A stretch of 5,274 nucleotides of DNA, from the NCBI GenBank assembly GCA_945935945.1, contig CAMESA010000075.1:1-5274 (forward strand), in the 5' to 3' direction. Shown one piece after another: positions 1 through 5,274 of the stretch. The position numbers and the translations under genes were made by a program. The DNA is from an uncultured Mollicutes bacterium (GTDB lineage Bacteria; Bacillota_I; Bacilli_A; RFN20; CAG-826). Under the pieces are notes generated by a model, which did not search any database, was not told the DNA's origin, and worked only from the letters and a program-made list of their open reading frames with translations. The first letter of the stretch is position 1, and the number at the start of each line of letters is the position of its first letter.

Positions 1-38
1 AAGGTTGGTTACAAAACCACAAAATTACCAACCTTTTT
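1..38 (+). terminator. Putative intrinsic terminator at the left edge
   Basis: A 9-bp perfect stem, AAGGTTGGT (1-9) with ACCAACCTT (27-35), encloses a 17-nt loop and is followed by three further T residues (36-38) on the plus strand. This suits termination of a plus-strand gene lying left of the window. The stem's own A/T ends could also make it bidirectional, but the minus-strand U-run would lie outside the window. The loop is long, and an alternative small hairpin (GGTT at 7-10 with AACC at 15-18) competes with the main stem, so the call is moderate. Confidence 0.45.
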
Positions 39-216
39 GTAAACACTTCTAATAATTTAACGATTTAACCATCTTTTCACTTTAATTCATTTCCTTTTAG
101 GGTGATATTTTCTTCACTCTATCCGTTATGTGAGTTATCAAAAGAAACATAAATGTAAATTGACCATCATTTCAAATCGTTAACATGTTTAAATGAGTAA
201 AAACTACTATAAAAGC
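39..216. other. AT-rich intergenic stretch without a supportable gene
   Basis: Together with its two flanking hairpins this makes a gene-free region of about 326 bases after hsdR. All six frames are broken by frequent stops. Only very short ORFs exist, and the best of them (23 codons, minus strand) starts inside the terminator hairpin. No tRNA-like or CRISPR-like pattern and no convincing promoter was seen. The only structure noted is a 10-bp inverted repeat, TTAACGATTT (57-66) and AAATCGTTAA (174-183), which is weak in such AT-rich sequence. Confidence 0.6.
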
Positions 217-251
217 AAGAAAAAAGGCAATACAACATAATGTATCACCTT
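217..251 (-). terminator. Intrinsic terminator of the albA_2-hsdR operon
   Basis: Read on the minus strand, AAGGTGATAC (251-242) pairs with GTATTGCCTT (233-224) in a continuous 10-bp stem of eight Watson-Crick pairs and two adjacent G-U wobbles. The loop is 8 nt, and the stem is followed by TTTTCTT. It lies about 75 bases past the hsdR stop codon with no gene in between, so it is the natural end of the hsdR transcript. On the plus strand the hairpin has no following T-run, so it appears unidirectional. The wobble pairs and the interrupted U-tract keep this below certainty. Confidence 0.65.
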
Positions 252-326
252 ACTTATTCGTCATATATCATCTAAGTTTTAAGATACATTTCACACTAAG
301 AGACAGAAAATTAGTCAAAGGGTGAG

Positions 327-3300
327 CTAATCATTCATTATATATTCCGCTTGTTTAATTACATCATCAACAGCAGTTTTTGTATATTCAGGTGGATAAT
401 TATATTTTTTTAGACACTCTTTAATCTTGATTCGCATTTTAGCTCTCGTTGCTTCTTTGTTGGACCAGTCTGTTGAAGCATATTCTTCAACCACCTCTTT
501 TAATTCGCGAGCAATTAATTTTAACGTTTCATCACTTAATAATTCATGTGCCGATTTATCTCTTACCAATGCGTCATAAAACGCTCTTTCTCTGCCAAAA
601 ATACCAAGCTTATTTGCCTCTTTTTCATCTGAAACCATTTCACTTGCAAAACTAACTAAATCAACAATAGTTGCTTCTGGAGCAAAAGTAGCGTCTCTAT
701 CGTTATATTTTTCAAGAATTTTTCTAAGTCTCTTTGAGTATTCTTGTGATTTAAAATAATTTTTCTTTCTTGATTCAGCAATTGCCTTTTCAAGAAGTTT
801 TTTTACTATTTCAACAAACACATGTGGGGGATTCTTTTTCCTTAATTCTTCAATCTTTTCTTTACTTAGCAAATCAATAACATTAATTGAAGTATCCTTG
901 TCTTTTGTTAGTACTTTTACTTCATCGCCTTTTATCGCATCAGCTAGAAGGTTTGAAACATATTCGTTCATTTCTTTTGTAGAAACGACACCCGGCTTAT
1001 TTCTAAGTTTTAAAATGTAGCTTCTAATGGCTAAATAATACATGATATCGTCTTTTTCATTTGATGAAACAATGCCACCACAAACAACAAATGCTTGCTT
1101 TATAGCCAAAGATAAATCATTAATAAATGGATCTTCTCTGTTCTTTTTGTCAGCCAAAATAAACTGAGCACCTTCTTGAATTGCAGTAAATCTAGTTAAA
1201 GAATCTGTGCTGTAGAATTTAGATTTTTCAACTTTATAGAACCATTCATTTAGAATGCTTAATTTTTCTTTTAAAATAACATAGATTTCTTTTTTTATGT
1301 CTTGAACATTATTTGTTCTATCTCTATCAGTATATTCAGTTAACGCAGAATCTAAAGCTTTATTTAGACCAATGTAATCAACAATTAATCCATATACTTT
1401 TCCAGGATACACTCGATTAACACGAGCAATTGCTTGCATTAAGTTATAAGATTTTAATCTTTTAATAAAATACATTACATCCAAATCTGGAACATCAAAT
1501 CCAGTAAGCCACATATCACACACAATGGCTATCTTATATTTTGAATTATCTTTCTTAAACTCTTCACCAAGTTCCTTTCTGTATTCGCTATTTTTAAATA
1601 ATTGCCTTTGTTCTTCTGTATCTTTATTTGATTCAGTTACTACAAGTATAGTTTTATCTTTGTATTCTGGTTTTTGATTAATAATTTCGTTATAAAGTTT
1701 AGCGGCTGCGATTCTAGTTTGGCAGACAATCATCGCTTTTCCGTTAAGAAATCCTTTTCTTTCTTCGTAATGATTTAAAATGTCAGACGCAAAAAGTCTA
1801 ATCATATCATCATCTTCTAATATGACTTTGATCTTAGACATTTCGGCTTTAGATCGTTCGATTGAATTCTTATCTGCTTTAGCGTTATTTTCTAAATCAC
1901 TATAGTATTCATCGATTTGTTTTAAGATTTCTTCATTAGTCCATACTTTAGCAAGACGTGATTCGTAATATAATTTAACTGTAGATCCATCGATAACGGA
2001 CTGAGTCATATCATATACATCGATGATATCGCCAAAGATATCAGTAGTTTGTTTATCTTTTGTCGAAACAGGAGTTCCTGTAAATCCAATAAATGTAGCG
2101 TTAGGAAGAGCATCTCTTATATATTTTTCAATTCCATATTTAAATACTGCTTCCATTTCGTCGGTTTCAGCATTCTTTTCATAATGAACAGTTTCATAGA
2201 TGCCATAATGCCCTCTATGCGCTTCATCAGTCATAACAATAATATTATTTCTTTCGTTTTTAGGAAGATTTTCTTTGTCAAATTTACCAATAGTTGTAAG
2301 AATAATTCCGCCCTGTTTAATATTATTTAATTTCTTAACTAAATCAGCCCTAGAAATGGCGATGACTGGCTCACATTTCAAATAGTTTTTAGCACTAAAA
2401 AATGTTTTATATAGTTGATCATCTAAATCAATTCTATCGGTTAATAATACAATTGTTGGTACATTTAAACCTTTTTCTATTAGTAATCGATGAGCAAGCA
2501 TAACCATCGAAAAAGACTTTCCACTTCCTTGAGTATGCCATATAATTCCAGCTTTACCATTGCCATTAGGTTTTATAGTTTTAATAATAGAATCTAGCGC
2601 TTTATTTACTCCAAAGAATTGGTGATATTGTGCCATTATTTTTATTGGTTTATCATTTTTATCAAGAATAAAGAAAATGTTGTTTTTGATGAAATCTATT
2701 AACCTTATTTTCTCAAACAACCCATTGATTAAAACATTAAGTTTAGTTACACAAGTATCATCATATCCTTTTTCACCATTTACACTTTTCCATTCATTGT
2801 ATCTATCTATTTTAGATGTAAGTGTGCCAACTTTTGTACATACACCATCAGATATAACTAAAAATGAATTGTAGTTAAATAATGTAGGAATATCATATCT
2901 ATAGCCATCATGTTCTGAGTTAGCACCGAGTTGTGCATACGCATGTTCTAATGTGGCATTTGTTGCATCTTCATCAAATGATTTTAATTCCATCACAATT
3001 AAAGGTAATCCGTTAATATAAACAATAACATCAGGAATTCTAGTATTTTTACCTTCTTTAAACTTAACTTGATGGCATACTTGAAATACATTATTTTCGG
3101 GATTAATAAAATCTATAAACTTAATAAGTGGATTAACTTGAAAATCTTTAGATTCAATTGTAATACCATCAATTAAAATTTTATGAAAAGTAAAGTTTCT
3201 TTCAAATAATGATGGATTCTCAAGTCTTTTAACAGAATTAATGGCATCTTGAATCACATTAACGTTAGAAATCTTATTGATTTTCATTAAACATTCTCTT

Positions 3301-3431
3301 AATAGTTCTTCATTAATGAATTCATCGAGATTTCTATTTAATATCCAATTATCATTTTCGTCTATTAATTCATATCCTTTATTTTGAAGTAAAGAAATTA
3401 TAGATTCTTCAATTACACTTTCGTATATCAT
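327..3431 (-). CDS. hsdR: Type I restriction enzyme subunit R (HsdR), nuclease and DNA translocase
   Basis: Motor and cleavage subunit of a type I restriction-modification complex. With HsdM and HsdS it binds unmethylated sites, pumps DNA using ATP and cuts at a distance. The N-terminal HSDR_N PD-(D/E)xK nuclease lies at about residues 90-200, with candidate catalytic D134, E148 and K150 (IPD...ELK). Superfamily 2 helicase motifs follow in order: Walker A HTQGSGKS (299-306), TDRIDL (331-336), DEAH box (402-405), FTGTP (450-454), motif V near DMWLTGFDVP (639-648) and motif VI QAIARVNR (666-673). The helical C-terminus (about 740-1034) resembles the HindI-type R-subunit C-terminal domain and may contact HsdM. 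The length of 1034 residues is normal for the family and no frameshift is seen. The ATG start is supported by AAGGTGGTG five bases upstream. It is the second gene of an operon, 12 bases after the AlbA_2 gene. One oddity is that the usual QxxxY tyrosine after the nuclease core is N171 (Q167-LGAN). Confidence 0.96.
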   Translation of the reverse strand: MIYESVIEESIISLLQNKGYELIDENDNWILNRNLDEFINEELLRECLMKINKISNVNVIQDAINSVKRLENPSLFERNFTFHKILIDGITIESKDFQVNPLIKFIDFINPENNVFQVCHQVKFKEGKNTRIPDVIVYINGLPLIVMELKSFDEDATNATLEHAYAQLGANSEHDGYRYDIPTLFNYNSFLVISDGVCTKVGTLTSKIDRYNEWKSVNGEKGYDDTCVTKLNVLINGLFEKIRLIDFIKNNIFFILDKNDKPIKIMAQYHQFFGVNKALDSIIKTIKPNGNGKAGIIWHTQGSGKSFSMVMLAHRLLIEKGLNVPTIVLLTDRIDLDDQLYKTFFSAKNYLKCEPVIAISRADLVKKLNNIKQGGIILTTIGKFDKENLPKNERNNIIVMTDEAHRGHYGIYETVHYEKNAETDEMEAVFKYGIEKYIRDALPNATFIGFTGTPVSTKDKQTTDIFGDIIDVYDMTQSVIDGSTVKLYYESRLAKVWTNEEILKQIDEYYSDLENNAKADKNSIERSKAEMSKIKVILEDDDMIRLFASDILNHYEERKGFLNGKAMIVCQTRIAAAKLYNEIINQKPEYKDKTILVVTESNKDTEEQRQLFKNSEYRKELGEEFKKDNSKYKIAIVCDMWLTGFDVPDLDVMYFIKRLKSYNLMQAIARVNRVYPGKVYGLIVDYIGLNKALDSALTEYTDRDRTNNVQDIKKEIYVILKEKLSILNEWFYKVEKSKFYSTDSLTRFTAIQEGAQFILADKKNREDPFINDLSLAIKQAFVVCGGIVSSNEKDDIMYYLAIRSYILKLRNKPGVVSTKEMNEYVSNLLADAIKGDEVKVLTKDKDTSINVIDLLSKEKIEELRKKNPPHVFVEIVKKLLEKAIAESRKKNYFKSQEYSKRLRKILEKYNDRDATFAPEATIVDLVSFASEMVSDEKEANKLGIFGRERAFYDALVRDKSAHELLSDETLKLIARELKEVVEEYASTDWSNKEATRAKMRIKIKECLKKYNYPPEYTKTAVDDVIKQAEYIMND

Positions 3432-3446
3432 AATTACACCACCTTA
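3432..3446 (-). promoter_or_regulatory. hsdR ribosome binding site touching the upstream stop codon
   Basis: On the minus strand the upstream gene's TAA (3446-3444) shares its two A residues with AAGGTGGTG (3445-3437), a near-perfect Shine-Dalgarno sequence. A 5-base spacer leads to the hsdR ATG. This arrangement fixes the hsdR start and suggests that ribosomes finishing the AlbA_2 gene help initiate hsdR (translational coupling). The coupling is inferred from the layout. Confidence 0.85.
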
Positions 3447-4784
3447 TTCTATAACTTCCCAATAGCCAGTTTTATCGCTACCAATTCTTGTTATCTTTCC
3501 AGCTTGAGTTAATTTATCTAATGATCTTTGAACCGTTCTAACTGTTTTTCCAACTTTATTTGCTAGAATTTCGCGTGTATAGTCAGGCTTTTCTTTTAAT
3601 AAATTCAATATTCTATAATCAGTATCAATTAGTTTTACAGTGACATTTTGAGTGACATGTACAGTGACATTATTTCTATGGAAAATAAATCTAAAACCAA
3701 AATCATAGATTAAATATTCACATTTAACATTATTCAGATTACAAGCGTTATACACTTTTCTAAGTCCACTTCCTTGTACTTCAACATTTTTGCATTTATA
3801 TAAAACATCTAATATCTTTTTGTTTCTAGGCATAGATCCTAATCTCTTAGTTGCAAAATCTTCTGGTTTATAATTTAATGGAAATTCGCCAGGATTATAT
3901 ATTTCAATTAATGTAGGCGTAATTGATATTTCATGTTCAGTAAAAGAGCGATAATTCGCATGAGCAAAAGCATTAACAACAGTTTCTCTTATTGCCTCAA
4001 TTGGAACTTCAGGTATCTCTATTCTAGCTGTGCTTTTCCCGTCAAATTCAACTCTCCAATTCATATGGTCACTTATATATTTTGTTGCAACATCAATAAG
4101 ATTATAAATATTTCCATGGACACGATTAATATCTGAGAAGTTTAATCTTGCATCAGTAAAATATACAGCCATTTTTAATACAGTAGGCTCTTTAGAAGAA
4201 AATAAGAAAAATCCTGCATTATTTAGTTTGCCATCTTTGTATAGTCCAAGTATTGTAAGTAATTCTTCTTCGTTATATTCTTGAAGAGGCTCTAATCTTC
4301 CACATGACACTGATTTGTTATAAAAGTTTTTCAATGCTTGTGAATCAATAACTTCCAAACCATAAGGCGTTGGATTATTCTCCCATATTGATGTGAAATC
4401 ATTATTTAACATCATATGTTTTAATTCGTCTGGAACAATATCTTCCGCTCTATCATGTACTCTTTTATAATATCTACCATAAGAAAAATATGGTCTTTCA
4501 TTGCCTTTAAATTCAACTTTTATAACGTCTTTTCCTTCTAACGTGATTTTATCAATTTGAGGATATATCATTGGTTTAATAGCAGTTTTAATGAAAGTAG
4601 CAACATCGTTTAAGGAACTAGCACTTACTTCTTGCCCGCACACATCACCATTTGGTTTAACGCCAAAATATAAAGTACCGTAGCCATGTTTATTTAACAT
4701 TGCGCATATGTCATCCATTGCTTCCTTAAGTTCGCTAGTTGACTTTTTAAATTCAAGCACCTCATTTTCAATTCCTAAATTCAT
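3444..4784 (-). CDS. AlbA_2 (Schlafen-type) ATP-binding protein with C-terminal winged helix
   Basis: The 446-residue product belongs to the group often labelled ATP-dependent DNA helicase-related or transcriptional regulator (COG2865-like). It has no helicase motor, so a RecG name would mislead. Residues about 5-120 form an AlbA_2/Schlafen nucleic-acid-binding domain (LEFKKS at 10-15, YGTLYFGV at 35-42, RYYKRVHD at 104-111). Residues about 255-365 resemble the GHKL ATPase fold assigned to RecG C-termini (E267 and N271 in ETVVNAFAHANY, NPGEFP at 297-302, GSGL at 338-341). A tetrapeptide-repeat linker, NVTV-HVTQ-NVTV (372-383), leads to a winged helix (about 386-446, TVRTVQRSLDKL). The start is the ATG at 4784, six bases after AGAAAGGTG. 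An upstream in-frame GTG at 4793 is the end of that ribosome binding site. Such genes often sit in hsd operons. A regulatory or defence-accessory role is inferred, and the biochemical function is unknown. Confidence 0.85.
   Translation of the reverse strand: MNLGIENEVLEFKKSTSELKEAMDDICAMLNKHGYGTLYFGVKPNGDVCGQEVSASSLNDVATFIKTAIKPMIYPQIDKITLEGKDVIKVEFKGNERPYFSYGRYYKRVHDRAEDIVPDELKHMMLNNDFTSIWENNPTPYGLEVIDSQALKNFYNKSVSCGRLEPLQEYNEEELLTILGLYKDGKLNNAGFFLFSSKEPTVLKMAVYFTDARLNFSDINRVHGNIYNLIDVATKYISDHMNWRVEFDGKSTARIEIPEVPIEAIRETVVNAFAHANYRSFTEHEISITPTLIEIYNPGEFPLNYKPEDFATKRLGSMPRNKKILDVLYKCKNVEVQGSGLRKVYNACNLNNVKCEYLIYDFGFRFIFHRNNVTVHVTQNVTVKLIDTDYRILNLLKEKPDYTREILANKVGKTVRTVQRSLDKLTQAGKITRIGSDKTGYWEVIE
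3636..3671 (-). repeat. Intragenic 12-bp tandem repeat encoding NVTV-type linker
   Basis: Three 12-base units on the coding strand carry ATGTCACT at 3670-3663, 3658-3651 and 3646-3639, with spacers GTAC and CAAA between them. They encode three tetrapeptides (NVTV, HVTQ, NVTV; residues 372-383) between the ATPase-like domain and the winged helix. A unit of 12 bases preserves the reading frame, so copy-number changes would only lengthen or shorten the linker. The same octamer at the same period forms the promoter array at 4823-4866, in inverted orientation relative to this one. Confidence 0.85.
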
Positions 4785-4799
4785 AAAAAACACCTTTCT
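4785..4799 (-). promoter_or_regulatory. Ribosome binding site that decides the AlbA_2 gene start
   Basis: AGAAAGGTG (4799-4791, minus strand) is followed by six T residues and then ATG at 4784. The in-frame GTG at 4793-4791 is part of this Shine-Dalgarno sequence and cannot also be the start it serves, so translation should begin at 4784, giving 446 rather than 449 residues. Confidence 0.85.
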
Positions 4800-4812
4800 A
4801 ATTGTTTAAAAA

Positions 4813-4841
4813 ATTATATCATATGTCACTGTAAATGTCAC
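4813..4841 (-). promoter_or_regulatory. Sigma-70/A type promoter of the albA_2-hsdR operon
   Basis: On the minus strand GTGACA (4841-4836, five of six matches to TTGACA) is followed by a 17-base spacer and a perfect TATAAT (4818-4813). Transcription would start near 4806, giving a leader of about 22 bases before the ATG at 4784. The -35 hexamer is part of one AGTGACAT repeat unit and the next unit fills most of the spacer, so a protein bound to the repeats would block RNA polymerase. Repression at these repeats is an inference. Confidence 0.75.
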
Positions 4842-4866
4842 TGTAAATGTCACTGTAAATGTCACT
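4823..4866 (-). repeat. 12-bp tandem repeat array over the operon promoter (operator-like)
   Basis: Four copies of the octamer AGTGACAT (minus strand; plus-strand ATGTCACT begins at 4823, 4835, 4847 and 4859) are separated by identical TTAC spacers, making three full identical 12-bp units plus a partial fourth. The array runs from the -35/-10 spacer to upstream of the -35 box. Direct repeats slightly over one helical turn apart suit cooperative binding on nearly one DNA face. A likely but unproven ligand is the winged helix of the AlbA_2 protein encoded just downstream. Identical units are also prone to slippage, which would change copy number. Confidence 0.9.
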
Positions 4867-4885
4867 CTATTTTTTATTTATTTAG

Positions 4886-5274
4886 CAAATAGTTAACACT
4901 ATAGGAAGTGTTGATGATTTAATAGAAAATTTAACTAAACAAAATGAATTATTAATGGATTTAGGCATATCTAGAATCAATTCACTCAATAATATTTTTG
5001 AACTAAAACCATTATCAATTATTGTAGATTTTGAAAAAGGCTTTGAAGTTGGGTCATCTAATTATATTGAAAACTATAGCGAGAATTTAATTCAATATCT
5101 AAGAGTTGGAGATTTATTATTATTAGGTAATACTTTTATTGATAAACCAATTACTAGTAAAATATCTAAATTTGATGATATATTAGTTGCTTTTGATGGA
5201 GCACCTGGAAGAAATAATATAGGATTAAATGGTGCGTATTCATCAGGAATATATAATCTTAAATGCACTTATTC
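4886..5274 (+). pseudogene. Headless hsdS fragment (central linker plus second target-recognition domain), runs off the right edge
   Basis: HsdS recognises the DNA target of a type I system and usually has two target-recognition domains joined by conserved helical linkers. Here the open frame starts directly after a TAG (4883-4885) with QIVNTIGSVDDLIENLTKQN, a typical HsdS linker helix. It continues into a recognition-domain-like segment with YLRVGDLLLL (from about 5096) and ISKFDDILVAFDGAPGR (about 5162-5212). At least 129 codons are visible. The whole first recognition domain is missing. The first in-frame ATG (4955) lies inside the linker helix and has no ribosome binding site. It points away from the AlbA_2-hsdR operon. 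It is either a silent specificity cassette for recombination with an hsdS gene to the right or a degraded remnant. The HsdS relationship is confident; the silent-cassette role is inferred. Confidence 0.8.

Noticed and set aside
57..183. 10-bp inverted repeat TTAACGATTT / AAATCGTTAA as a mobile-element end
   Set aside because: The arms are short and AT-rich, lie 107 bases apart, and have no transposase or target duplication between or around them.
167..238. Minus-strand 23-codon ORF after hsdR (starts MLYCLFSC) with AAGGTGA six bases upstream of its ATG
   Set aside because: Its apparent ribosome binding site and start codon are the stem and loop of the hsdR-operon terminator hairpin, and nothing else supports it as coding.
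449..655. Plus-strand ORF of 68 codons
   Set aside because: It lies antisense within the well-supported hsdR gene, resembles no protein and has no convincing start signal.
2049..2330. Plus-strand ORF of 93 codons
   Set aside because: It is antisense to the hsdR helicase motifs, and its hydrophobic, phenylalanine-rich product is typical of the reverse strand of AT-rich genes.
2677..2874. Plus-strand ORF of 65 codons
   Set aside because: It is antisense within hsdR, with no ribosome binding site or recognisable domain.
3933..4136. Plus-strand ORF of 67 codons
   Set aside because: It is antisense to the GHKL-like region of the AlbA_2 gene, whose conserved motifs establish the minus strand as coding.
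4784..4793. GTG at 4793 as the start of the AlbA_2 gene
   Set aside because: This GTG is the end of the AGAAAGGTG ribosome binding site, which is ideally spaced from the ATG at 4784.
4823..4866. CRISPR array
   Set aside because: The units are 12 bp with 4-base spacers that are identical, unlike CRISPR repeats with unique spacers of about 30 bases.
4955..5274. Start of an intact half-length HsdS protein at the in-frame ATG
   Set aside because: This ATG is inside the conserved linker helix, has no purine-rich ribosome binding site upstream, and HsdS similarity extends upstream of it to 4886.

Overview
The window is an AT-rich fragment of a type I restriction-modification (hsd) locus from a low-GC bacterium. 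The organism is probably a Firmicute or Mollicute-like lineage. All ten tryptophans in the two complete proteins are encoded by TGG and none by TGA, which argues against a Mycoplasma/Spiroplasma-type code. Strong AAGGTGGTG-type ribosome binding sites also fit a Firmicute-like host. The exact taxon cannot be read from the sequence.

Layout, left to right. Positions 1-326 hold no supportable gene. They carry two hairpins: one at the extreme left edge whose U-run suits a plus-strand gene outside the window, and one at about 217-251 that is a good intrinsic terminator for the minus-strand operon. Positions 327-3431 (minus) encode an apparently intact 1034-residue HsdR motor/nuclease subunit. Positions 3444-4784 (minus) encode a 446-residue AlbA_2/Schlafen-type protein with a RecG-C-terminal-like GHKL ATPase region and a C-terminal winged helix. 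Only 12 bases separate its stop from the hsdR start, and the hsdR ribosome binding site touches that stop codon, so the two genes form an operon that is probably translationally coupled. Positions 4806-4866 contain a promoter for this operon. It is embedded in a 12-bp tandem array (four copies of AGTGACAT) that overlaps the -35 box and the -35/-10 spacer. From 4886 to the right edge, on the plus strand, runs an HsdS-like sequence that begins abruptly in the conserved central linker and has no credible start codon.

How the parts fit. HsdR needs HsdM and HsdS to form a restriction complex. Neither an hsdM nor a complete hsdS lies in the window, and they are expected beyond the right edge. The headless hsdS piece points away from the hsdR operon and starts at the conserved linker. 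This is the layout expected of a silent specificity cassette in an invertible (phase-variable) type I system, but the partner gene is not visible. The most unusual feature is that the octamer tandemly repeated over the operon promoter recurs, at the same 12-bp period but in opposite orientation, inside the coding sequence of the AlbA_2 gene. There it encodes an NVTV-type repeat linker just before the winged helix. This suggests autoregulation, a recombination history, or both.
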